Part shown: piece by piece, positions 1-5,813 of the stretch
How positions within the stretch are numbered: position 1 is the stretch's first letter
Layout: every line of letters begins with the position of its first letter
Assembly (NCBI GenBank): GCA_947630525.1
Contig: CANRHW010000071.1
Location: 1-8,027 of the forward strand
Source of the DNA: an uncultured Clostridia bacterium
GTDB lineage: Bacteria > Bacillota > Clostridia > UMGS1883
Length of the DNA: 8,027 bases
Reading direction: 5' to 3'
Position numbers and translations under genes: made by a program
The notes under the pieces: model-generated
Databases searched by the model: none
Seen by the model: only the letters and a program-made list of their open reading frames with translations
What the model was told of the DNA's origin: nothing

Positions 1-18
1 CCTTTTGTAAAAATACTC

Positions 19-47
19 TTGCGGCGGAGCGAACAAACTGTTATAAT
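19..47 (+). promoter_or_regulatory. Sigma-A promoter for the DUF815 ATPase gene
   Basis: The -35 element TTGCGG (19-24) and a perfect -10 TATAAT (42-47) are separated by 17 bp. TG lies two bases before the -10, which gives an extended -10 (TGTTATAAT). Transcription should begin near 54, leaving a leader of about 25 nt before the start codon at 80. An A-rich block (32-37) lies in the spacer. The element closely resembles the promoter at 1279-1307. Confidence 0.75.
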
Positions 48-79
48 ATGTATAAATAGTAGCTGTAAGGTGAAAAAAT

Positions 80-1270
80 ATGAATAAGTATGAAGAATTA
101 AACGCCGCTTTGGGCACGCTGACCATATTCAGAAAAATTTTGGACGAGCCCGTAGTTTCGCGGCTGAGGGAGCTTTTATACAGCCTCGACACGTCCAGAG
201 CCGCGGAGCTGTACTGCGCCTTTGTACACGAGCTGTATAAGTCCGCCGACAGTATTACGGACTGGGTGACGGACTATGTGGCCGAGGACGAAAATCCTTA
301 TATTGATCGGGTGATATCCGGCGTCAGGCCGGGGCCGGCGCTTGAAGAGAGGCTGGACGCGGAACTCCTTATACTTGACAGGCTCGCGGCCCTTGACTGC
401 GACGGCCTCACGGCTCAACTTAACTGCGCCCTGCCCTTGCCGAGGTTCGAGAGCCGCCCCGCCGACATTGCGGCCGTCTGCCGCGGGCGCATTGCCGAAA
501 TCCCTACCAAAGGCTACGGCATTTTTGCCCGTTACCATATGTTCACTTTGGATGAAAACGGCTCTCTTGTGCCCGTTCGCCATCCCGACCCGCAGACCCT
601 TGACAGTCTTTACGGCTACGAGCGTGAACGGGAGACCGTCCTCCGCAACACCGTTGCCCTCGTGGAGGGCAGGGGCGCCAATAACGTGCTCTTATACGGC
701 GACGCCGGCACAGGGAAGAGCAGCACCGTCAAGGCCATTGCCAACGCCCTAAAGGACAGGGGCCTGCGCCTTATCGAGGTTCGCAGGGATCAGCTTTATC
801 TGCTGCCCGGGCTTATGGACAGCTTGGAGGGCAGCCCCCTCAAGTTCATTATATTCATCGACGATCTGAGCTTTGGCGCCGGAGACAGTGACTTTGCCGC
901 CCTAAAGGCCATATTGGAGGGCAGCGTCAGCAGCCGCGGCTGCAATACTGCCGTTTATGCCACCAGCAACCGCCGCCACCTTGTAAAAGAAACCATGAGC
1001 GACCGTGACGGCGACGACATCCACGCTTCCGACACGAGGCAGGAACAGCTCAGCCTTTCCGCCCGGTTCGGGCTTACGGTCACCTTTTTGCGGCCCGAAA
1101 AGGAGCTTTACTGCGAAATAGTTGAAAAACTCGCCCGGGAGAGCGGCCTTTCCATGGACCGCGACAGACTGCTCGTCAAGGCCGAAGCCTACGCTATCCG
1201 CGGCGGCGGACGCAGCCCAAGAGCCGCCAAGCAGTTTATAGAGCTGCTGAGCCAGGGCGTAATCGAGTAA
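80..1270 (+). CDS. DUF815-family AAA+ ATPase
   Basis: This 396-residue soluble protein has the architecture of the DUF815 family, P-loop ATPases of unknown substrate that are common in bacteria. Residues 1-170 are a helical N-terminal region. The AAA+ core follows: Walker A GDAGTGKSS (207-215, Lys213), a Walker B with hydrophobic strand and acidic pair FIIFIDD (256-262), a sensor-1-like strand ATSNRRH (294-300) and an arginine-bearing helix GRSPRAAKQF near 377-386 where sensor 2 would sit. The family-typical SLSARFGL (325-332) is present. All ATP-binding and hydrolysis motifs look intact, so it should be an active ATPase; what it remodels is not known. The ATG at 80 follows AAGGTG (67-72) by seven bases. 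It has its own promoter, and the next gene also has one 9 bp downstream of the stop, so it is probably transcribed mainly alone. No terminator is visible between them. Family assignment is firm; cellular role is open. Confidence 0.9.
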   Translation: MNKYEELNAALGTLTIFRKILDEPVVSRLRELLYSLDTSRAAELYCAFVHELYKSADSITDWVTDYVAEDENPYIDRVISGVRPGPALEERLDAELLILDRLAALDCDGLTAQLNCALPLPRFESRPADIAAVCRGRIAEIPTKGYGIFARYHMFTLDENGSLVPVRHPDPQTLDSLYGYERERETVLRNTVALVEGRGANNVLLYGDAGTGKSSTVKAIANALKDRGLRLIEVRRDQLYLLPGLMDSLEGSPLKFIIFIDDLSFGAGDSDFAALKAILEGSVSSRGCNTAVYATSNRRHLVKETMSDRDGDDIHASDTRQEQLSLSARFGLTVTFLRPEKELYCEIVEKLARESGLSMDRDRLLVKAEAYAIRGGGRSPRAAKQFIELLSQGVIE

Positions 1271-1278
1271 AAAATATC

Positions 1279-1307
1279 TTGCCAAAGGGCGAAAAAAGTG
1301 TTATACT
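1279..1307 (+). promoter_or_regulatory. Sigma-A promoter for the yesL-spoVB-mazG operon
   Basis: TTGCCA (1279-1284), a 17-bp spacer and TATACT (1302-1307) form a good promoter, with TG two bases before the -10 (extended -10). The predicted start is near 1314, only about 26 nt before the likely start codon at 1340. It lies in the 54-base gap after the DUF815 stop codon. The spacer contains a run of six A bases ending just before GTGT. Confidence 0.7.
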
Positions 1308-1326
1308 AAAAGAAATACTTTAAAGT

Positions 1327-1331
1327 GGAGG
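1327..1331 (+). promoter_or_regulatory. Ribosome binding site that selects a TTG start
   Basis: GGAGG at 1327-1331 sits eight bases before TTG 1340, ideal spacing. It is only two bases from ATG 1334 and overlaps the codons following GTG 1325, so neither of those can use it well. This supports TTG 1340 as the start of the YesL-like gene. Confidence 0.7.
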
Positions 1332-1339
1332 TAATGACC

Positions 1340-2278
1340 TTGGCAGGCTTTTTCGGACTTTTCGACTACAGCAAGCCCGGCCCCGGCGTAAGTAAGGACG
1401 AGCCGGAAAAAAAGGGTATCGCGAGGTATTTTGATATTCTCGGCAGGCGTATATGGAAGCTTATGACCGTGAACGTGCTTTATCTGCTGTTCTCAATTAT
1501 ACCGTATATGATACTGTACGGAGTGTTCAACTTCTGCGTACTGTTTGTGATGAATTACAGCACGGGCCCCGACGAAATGCGCCACTGGCTCGACAACGGC
1601 GGCACGCTGCTTATCATGCTGCTGGCCCTGTTCGTCTATACTATGGGCGGCGGCGGCGCTTCGGCCTGCGGCCTTATAAATGTAATAAGGAAGTATATCG
1701 ACGACACTCACGCCTGGGTGTGGCAGGATTTTTGGAGCGCGTTCAAGAGCAACTTCCTCCAAGGCACGGTTGCCTATCTCATCGACTGCCTGGCGGCGGC
1801 GGTGCTGGTCATCAATTTCGGCCTATACAACTTTACCGATTTCCTTGGCAGCAACGGCGTCATACTGACGGTCATTCGGGCGCTGCTGCTGCTGGTGATA
1901 CTGGTTTGGGGCATGATGCACGTTTATATATACCCGGTTATAACCAGTTTTAAATTTAAGCTGAGAGACGTATATAAAAATTCGTTTATAATGGTGTTGG
2001 GCAAGCTCCCCCAGACGGCGGCGGCATTTTTCCTCAGCGGAGCAATCGCTTTCGCGATAATCGCGCTGACTGCGGTGGTGCCCCTCATCGGCCTGATGGT
2101 GGCGGTTATACTTTTCGCCATAGTGGATTACACCCGGCTGTTTATCTCTTATCCTATGATAAAGAAGTATATGCGCGATCCCGAGGAGGCCAAGCGCGAG
2201 GCCCGGCTCCAGTCCCTGCGTGACGATATCGCCGGCGACGAAGAGGTATTCAACGACAGACGGGTGAATCATAAATGA
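1340..2278 (+). CDS. YesL-like (DUF624) polytopic membrane protein
   Basis: From TTG 1340 the product is 312 residues and begins MAGFFGLFDYSKPGPG, a beginning I recognise from DUF624/YesL proteins of Clostridia. The open frame also allows GTG 1325 (five residues longer), but the ribosome site argues against it. A short cytoplasmic N-terminus is followed by about five or six hydrophobic helices: roughly residues 40-73, 85-110 (with a GGGG turn), 138-163, 173-195 and a long hydrophobic stretch at about 225-275. The tail is charged (REARLQSLRDDIAGDEE). DUF624 is a membrane family without a proven biochemical activity. In Bacillus, yesL lies among rhamnogalacturonan-use genes, but the family occurs in many contexts and no sugar genes lie here. 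Its stop overlaps the flippase start as ATGA, so the two are probably translationally coupled, which hints at a joint role in the envelope (inference). Confidence 0.82.
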   Translation: MAGFFGLFDYSKPGPGVSKDEPEKKGIARYFDILGRRIWKLMTVNVLYLLFSIIPYMILYGVFNFCVLFVMNYSTGPDEMRHWLDNGGTLLIMLLALFVYTMGGGGASACGLINVIRKYIDDTHAWVWQDFWSAFKSNFLQGTVAYLIDCLAAAVLVINFGLYNFTDFLGSNGVILTVIRALLLLVILVWGMMHVYIYPVITSFKFKLRDVYKNSFIMVLGKLPQTAAAFFLSGAIAFAIIALTAVVPLIGLMVAVILFAIVDYTRLFISYPMIKKYMRDPEEAKREARLQSLRDDIAGDEEVFNDRRVNHK

Positions 2279-3759
2279 GTCGGCGCAATTTCGTAAAAGG
2301 AGCTCTGCTGCTGTCGGCGGCGTCGCTGGTGTGCAAGGCCCTGAGCGCCCTGTTCAAGATACCCTTGGACAGATTTTTCATCGGGCCCGAGGGCATAGCC
2401 ATCTATCAGAGCGCCTACTCCATTTTCAACTGGATGCTGGCGGTGGGCGCCACCGGCATACCCATGGCCGTCAGCAACCTTGTGGCAGACAGCGACGAGG
2501 AGACCGCCGCCGGCATACGTTCTTCGGCTTTGGCCCTGGTCACCGGCATCGGATTGCTGGTTGGCGGACTGCTGTTCGTTTTCGCACGGCCTGTGGCGGA
2601 ATTTATCAGCGAGGGCGGCAAGTCCTTCCTGGCTATAAGAGTCATGGCTCCCGGCATAGCCTTTTTAGGTGTAGTCAGCGCTTATAAGGGCTATTTCCAA
2701 GGGCGCGGCAATATGCTCCCCTCGGCTGTAAGCCAGATGGCGGACAGCCTGTGCAAGGTGGGCGTCGGCCTCGGCGTCTGTGCGCTGGTGGTCTCCGGCG
2801 GCACAAGCGTTGGCGCGGCGGGAGCCATGGTCGGCGTTACTGCGGGCACGTTTTTTGGTGCGCTGACGCTGATTATTGCCGCAAAAAAATACATATCCGT
2901 GACCCGGCGGCCCTCCCTGGGACTTATGGGCCGCATAATAATGATGTCGGTGCCGGTCACCCTAGGCGCGGCGGGCTTCGCCTGCATTATGTTGGCCGAT
3001 ACCCTCACCGTACAGAATATACTGAGGTGGTCCGGCATGACGGCCGACGAGGCGGCGGCGCAGTTCGGTTATCTGACCCGCGCTTTCACGGTATATAACC
3101 TGCCGGCAACGCTCATTTCCGCCGTTACCGTCAGCGTGGCCCCGGCAAGCGCCGAGGCTTACAGCCAGGGCGACAGGACGCTGCTCAGGGAAAATTCCGT
3201 TTCGGCGGTTAAGATGGTAATGTTCATTTCCGCCCCGTGCATGATGGGCGTGCTGGGGTTCCACCGGGAGATAATGGAGCTTTTGTATAAGGGCGGGGCG
3301 TACAGCGAACCGTTGATGTTCACCGGCATCCTTATGGCGGTCATACCCTTTACCCAGGTCATATCGGGCATACTTCAGGCCACCGGCTGCGTATGGAGGC
3401 CCATTGTGCTTTTGGGCTTTATAGTTGTGGCCAAGGCCGGACTTAACTTTGTCTTTGTGCCGTCGATGGGCGCGTCCGGTGCGCCGCTGGCGGCGGTAAT
3501 AGTTTACGGAGTGGCCTGCCTGGCATATGGATTGATGTTTTACCGGCACTTGGGCTTCGGTCTGCCGGCCAGTTCAATACTGCGGCCGCTGGCGGCGGCC
3601 GCCGGCGCCGTGATATGCGGCCGGGCGGTCTACGGCTTTTTATCCGGCACGGTTGGATTTTTGGCCGCCGCCGTCGTTACGGCAGCGGTATATTTGGCGC
3701 TGGCCTTGGCAATAAAGGCAGTGGATATTTCGGACCTTAAAAGGAAGAAGGGTGTATAA
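2275..3759 (+). CDS. spoVB: SpoVB-family MOP/MATE-like polysaccharide flippase
   Basis: This 494-residue integral membrane protein belongs to the MOP exporter superfamily, in the branch holding SpoVB, YabM and other putative lipid-linked oligosaccharide flippases. Family signatures are visible in order: a first helix followed by CKALSALFKIPLDRF (20-34), GPEGIAIYQSAYSIF (37-51), ATGIPMAVSNLVA (59-71), the YKGYFQGRGNMLPSAVSQ loop (about 142-159), SVAPASAEAYSQGD (about 286-299), LYKGGAYS (about 335-342) and ILQATGCVWRP. Length and hydrophobic pattern fit about 14 membrane helices. SpoVB proteins are thought to move lipid-linked peptidoglycan precursors across the membrane, in Bacillus for spore cortex; here the substrate is inferred. 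No clear ribosome site precedes ATG 2275, which overlaps the upstream stop by four bases, so re-initiation by ribosomes finishing the YesL gene is likely. mazG follows after two bases, the SpoVB/YabM-MazG order known from Firmicutes. It could instead be the YabM paralogue, so the symbol is tentative. Confidence 0.85.
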   Translation: MSRRNFVKGALLLSAASLVCKALSALFKIPLDRFFIGPEGIAIYQSAYSIFNWMLAVGATGIPMAVSNLVADSDEETAAGIRSSALALVTGIGLLVGGLLFVFARPVAEFISEGGKSFLAIRVMAPGIAFLGVVSAYKGYFQGRGNMLPSAVSQMADSLCKVGVGLGVCALVVSGGTSVGAAGAMVGVTAGTFFGALTLIIAAKKYISVTRRPSLGLMGRIIMMSVPVTLGAAGFACIMLADTLTVQNILRWSGMTADEAAAQFGYLTRAFTVYNLPATLISAVTVSVAPASAEAYSQGDRTLLRENSVSAVKMVMFISAPCMMGVLGFHREIMELLYKGGAYSEPLMFTGILMAVIPFTQVISGILQATGCVWRPIVLLGFIVVAKAGLNFVFVPSMGASGAPLAAVIVYGVACLAYGLMFYRHLGFGLPASSILRPLAAAAGAVICGRAVYGFLSGTVGFLAAAVVTAAVYLALALAIKAVDISDLKRKKGV

Positions 3760-3761
3760 AT

Positions 3762-4400
3762 ATGGAAAATGATGGGAAAAATAAAAAAGGCTTCGATGAC
3801 CTCTGCGGTATAATTGCCCGTCTGCGTGCGCCGGACGGCTGCCCGTGGGACAGGGCCCAGACCCACGTCTCTTTGAAAAAGAATATGATAGAGGAAGCCT
3901 ATGAGGCCGCCGAGACCTTTGACGGCGGCGACGGAGCCAAAATGGCGGACGAGCTTGGCGACGTGCTGCTCCAGGTGGTGCTCCATGCGCAGATAGGGGC
4001 TGAGAACGGCGAGTTTGACATAAACGACGTGACCGACTGCATCTGTAATAAAATGCTTGTCCGCCACCCGCACATTTTCGGCAGCGCCGTGGCTGACACG
4101 GCGGAAAAAGTCTCGGACCAATGGGAGGAGATAAAGCGACGCGAACGCGGGCAAAAAACTCTTTCTCAGGAAATGGACAGCGTTAGCAGGGCCTTGCCTG
4201 CTTTGATGAGGGCGGAAAAGCTTTATAAAAAGGCGCTCAAAAAGGGCGTGTGCGAAATACCAGATACAAACGATTTTGGCAACGAAATTTTTAACGCCAT
4301 GCGCAAAGCTGTGGACGCCGGCAGGGATCCCGAGGCCGAATTATGTGATTTTCTTGAAAAATATATAAAATTTGTAAAAAATTTTGAGGAAAACACTTGA
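3762..4400 (+). CDS. mazG: MazG-family nucleoside triphosphate pyrophosphohydrolase
   Basis: This 212-residue cytoplasmic enzyme should cleave (d)NTPs to NMP and pyrophosphate, cleaning the nucleotide pool. Conserved MazG blocks are present: LRAPDGCPWDRAQTHVSL (21-38), the metal-binding EEAYE (44-48) with downstream ELGD (64-67), forming the EExxE...ExxD site, HAQIGAENGEFDINDV (75-90), RHPHIFG (101-107), WEEIKRRERG (121-130) and LPALMRAEKLYKKALKKG (145-162). Full-length tandem MazG proteins are about 260 residues (E. coli 263) with a second EExxE...ExxD domain at the C-terminus. Here residues 163-212 keep only a remnant (FGNEIFNAMRKAVDAGRDP) and no second acidic motif, so only one metal site is recognisable. 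No tetrapyrrole methylase domain is fused, unlike Bacillus YabN. ATG 3762 follows AAGGG (3748-3752) by nine bases and the flippase stop by two, so it is the last gene of the operon starting near 1314. The hup promoter overlaps its stop codon. Confidence 0.9.
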   Translation: MENDGKNKKGFDDLCGIIARLRAPDGCPWDRAQTHVSLKKNMIEEAYEAAETFDGGDGAKMADELGDVLLQVVLHAQIGAENGEFDINDVTDCICNKMLVRHPHIFGSAVADTAEKVSDQWEEIKRRERGQKTLSQEMDSVSRALPALMRAEKLYKKALKKGVCEIPDTNDFGNEIFNAMRKAVDAGRDPEAELCDFLEKYIKFVKNFEENT

Positions 4401-4425
4401 AAATGTAAAAAAAGTGTGATAGAAT
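4397..4425 (+). promoter_or_regulatory. Extended -10 promoter for the HU gene
   Basis: TTGAAA (4397-4402), a 17-bp spacer and TAGAAT (4420-4425) preceded by TGA form a strong sigma-A promoter with an extended -10. The -35 overlaps the mazG stop codon. Transcription should begin near 4432, giving an AT-rich leader of about 57 nt with a small AAGTTT-TAAT-AAACTT hairpin (4437-4452). GGGAGG at 4475-4480 lies eight bases before ATG 4489. HU can thus be made at a higher level than the upstream operon. Confidence 0.75.
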
Positions 4426-4488
4426 GTCTTTGAATGAAGTTTTAATAAACTTTAAAAATTTTTTAATAGAAAAAGGGAGGTTATTTAA

Positions 4489-4761
4489 ATGAACAAGGCC
4501 GGATTAATTGCGGCAATGGCAGAAAAAGCAGAACTTTCCAAGAAGGACACCGAAAAGGCGCTGGCCGCTTTTACAGCTTCGGTTCAGGAGGCGCTGATGA
4601 AGGGCGACAAGGTTCAGCTTGTTGGCTTCGGCACCTTCGAGGTACGGGACAGGGCCGCTCGTGAGGGCAAGAATCCCTCTACTGGCGCTACCATTAAAAT
4701 TCCCGCTACCAAGGTCCCCGCGTTTAAGGCGGGTCAGGCTTTAAAAGACAGCTTGAAGTAG
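4489..4761 (+). CDS. hup: HU-family nucleoid DNA-binding protein
   Basis: At 90 residues this has the exact size and sequence of bacterial HU, the dimeric histone-like protein that bends and compacts DNA. The N-terminal helical dimerisation part (MNKAGLIAAMAEKAELSKKD, 1-20) leads to the GFGTFEVR strand (46-53). The beta-arm tip KNPSTG (61-66) carries the proline that intercalates into the minor groove, and the C-terminal AFKAGQALKDSLK helix is intact. It has a strong ribosome site, its own promoter and its own terminator, consistent with high expression; read-through from the mazG operon could add to it. In many Clostridia an HU gene sits between mazG and the S4-domain gene rqcP (yabO); the upstream half of that order is present here, the downstream half is not. 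The symbol is generic; hupA/hupB/hbs naming cannot be decided. Confidence 0.96.
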   Translation: MNKAGLIAAMAEKAELSKKDTEKALAAFTASVQEALMKGDKVQLVGFGTFEVRDRAAREGKNPSTGATIKIPATKVPAFKAGQALKDSLK

Positions 4762-4773
4762 ATTTTTCCGATA

Positions 4774-4812
4774 AAAAGAGACCGCGCCGGCTTTGGCCGG
4801 GCGGTCTCTTTT
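4774..4812. terminator. Bidirectional intrinsic terminator between hup and the lipid kinase gene
   Basis: The left arm AAAAGAGACCGC (4774-4785) pairs with GCGGTCTCTTTT (4801-4812). Past a bulged G (4786) the inner CCGGC/GCCGG arms close a TTTG loop. An A-run on the left and a T-run on the right make it work for hup on the + strand and for the convergent lipid kinase gene on the - strand. Confidence 0.9.
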
Positions 4813-4833
4813 ACATGTTAGTATCATGTTCGT

Positions 4834-4856
4834 CCGGGGGCCGTTCGGCCCTCCGG
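4834..4856 (-). other. GC-rich hairpin just past the lipid kinase stop codon
   Basis: CCGGGGGCC and GGCCCTCCGG form nine G-C pairs around a GTTC loop with one bulged T (4852). It begins six bases past the kinase stop on the - strand. No T-run follows on either strand, so by itself it is not a standard intrinsic terminator; it may stabilise the 3' end or slow polymerase before the terminator at 4774-4812. Confidence 0.5.
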
Positions 4857-4861
4857 CGCCG

Positions 4862-5749
4862 CTACACTATTATCCCCAGGGCGTTGTTCATGTTTTTTAT
4901 TTCCACCCTTTCGCAATCGCCGCCGAACTCCCCGTCAATGGTCCAGGGCACTGCCCTGTCAAAGCTAAAGACCGCGCGGGTGCATTTGAAGTTCAGAAAA
5001 CTTTTGGCGTTCATATCCTGGCGCAGAGCCTCGGACACCATGTCGGGTATGTCGGATATGCTTTTAGGAGCTCTGACCATGAACACCTCAAAAAGTCCGT
5101 CGTTTAGCGATATAGCCAACTCCGACATGGTCTTTATGCCGCCGACCTGGGTGGCGTTGCTCACCATGCCGAAAATAAAGTCGTCCTCGATTATTTTGTC
5201 GCCGACTTCGAGCTTTATGCGGTAAGGCTTTATGTTGCCGACCTGCCGGGCCCCCTCCAGGAGGTAGGCGGTGTGGCCCAGCACGTTTTTGATCTGCTGC
5301 GGAGTTCCGTACGAAACTGACGTAAAAGCCCCGAAAGCCGCTACGTAGGTGAAGTATTTGTCGTTGAAAGAGCCTATGTCACAGCGGAAGGGTATGCCGC
5401 TGATTATCATTTTGGCCGCGTCTCGCATATCCTTGGGTATGCCAAGAGTGGATGCAAAGTCATTGGTGCTGCCGGCCGGGATATATCCCAGCGGCGGCCG
5501 GTTTTCGGCCGGGAGAGCCATTAGTCCTCCAACCACCTCGCAAAGCGTGCCGTCGCCGCCGCTGCAAGCCACAAGGTCGTAGTCCGCGGCCAGCTCCCGA
5601 ACGACGACGCTGCCGTCGCCCACGGCCAAAGTGGGCCGGGACGTGACCAGGTAGCCGCCTTTGGTGAAGATATCGAGTATGTCTGAAAGGCTGCCGGCTA
5701 TCTGAGCCTTACCGGCGTGGGGATTGTAGACAAAAAGCATTTTTTTCAT
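4862..5749 (-). CDS. YegS/BmrU-type diacylglycerol/lipid kinase
   Basis: This 295-residue enzyme belongs to the DAGK-catalytic family (YegS/DgkB/BmrU), which transfers phosphate from ATP to diacylglycerol or related lipids at the membrane surface. The nucleotide-binding domain shows NPHAGK (9-14), the hallmark SGGDGTLCEVVGG (63-75) and PAGSTNDFA (91-99). The C-terminal beta-sandwich domain contains FTYVAAFGAFT (133-143), LNDGLFEV (215-222), where the conserved acidic residue lies, and IDGE (271-274) with the usual DGE of the active site. All catalytic motifs look intact. In Gram-positives the main role is recycling diacylglycerol released in lipoteichoic acid synthesis, but BmrU-type paralogues exist, so the exact substrate and symbol are left open. 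ATG 5749 follows GAGAGG by eight bases. It is transcribed alone from 5775-5803 and ends against the hup terminator. It has no membrane segment; it is probably peripheral. Confidence 0.92.
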   Translation of the reverse strand: MKKMLFVYNPHAGKAQIAGSLSDILDIFTKGGYLVTSRPTLAVGDGSVVVRELAADYDLVACSGGDGTLCEVVGGLMALPAENRPPLGYIPAGSTNDFASTLGIPKDMRDAAKMIISGIPFRCDIGSFNDKYFTYVAAFGAFTSVSYGTPQQIKNVLGHTAYLLEGARQVGNIKPYRIKLEVGDKIIEDDFIFGMVSNATQVGGIKTMSELAISLNDGLFEVFMVRAPKSISDIPDMVSEALRQDMNAKSFLNFKCTRAVFSFDRAVPWTIDGEFGGDCERVEIKNMNNALGIIV

Positions 5750-5772
5750 TTCAAATACCTCTCTTGTATAAT
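5743..5772 (+). promoter_or_regulatory. Probable cca promoter
   Basis: A perfect -10 TATAAT (5767-5772) lies 18 bp after a partial -35 TTTTCA (5743-5748, four of six consensus bases). Start near 5779, leader about 35 nt. The -35 overlaps the lipid kinase start codon. The weak -35 lowers confidence. Confidence 0.5.
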
Positions 5773-5774
5773 AT

Positions 5775-5803
5775 ATTTTACATCAACTTTACGCGGTTGT
5801 CAA
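5775..5803 (-). promoter_or_regulatory. Lipid kinase promoter (divergent)
   Basis: Read on the - strand, a perfect -35 TTGACA (5803-5798) and -10 TAAAAT (5780-5775) are 17 bp apart. The start would be near 5768, about 18 nt before ATG 5749. Its -35 overlaps the cca ribosome site, and its -10 sits at the predicted cca start point. Confidence 0.7.
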
Positions 5804-5810
5804 GGAGGAG
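5802..5810 (+). promoter_or_regulatory. Strong cca ribosome binding site
   Basis: AAGGAGGAG at 5802-5810 is nearly a full anti-16S match and lies three bases before ATG 5814 (six to seven from the GGAGG core), fixing the cca start. Confidence 0.8.
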
Positions 5811-5813
5811 CTT

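Noticed and set aside
1271..1324. Terminator between the DUF815 and YesL genes
   Set aside because: No stem with a T-run is visible; the A-rich tracts belong to the promoter.
2962..4154. Antisense open frames across the flippase and mazG genes
   Set aside because: They show low-complexity His/Arg/Gly-rich translations and overlap genes whose family motifs run unbroken in the other strand.
4437..4488. Possible riboswitch or attenuator in the hup leader
   Set aside because: Only a six-pair A/T hairpin with a four-base loop is present; about 57 nt of AT-rich leader is too little structure for a known riboswitch class.
4793..5225. Two + strand open frames opposite the 3' half of the lipid kinase gene
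   Set aside because: Both start in or near the terminator, have no ribosome site or recognisable domain, and are antisense to a gene with intact catalytic motifs.
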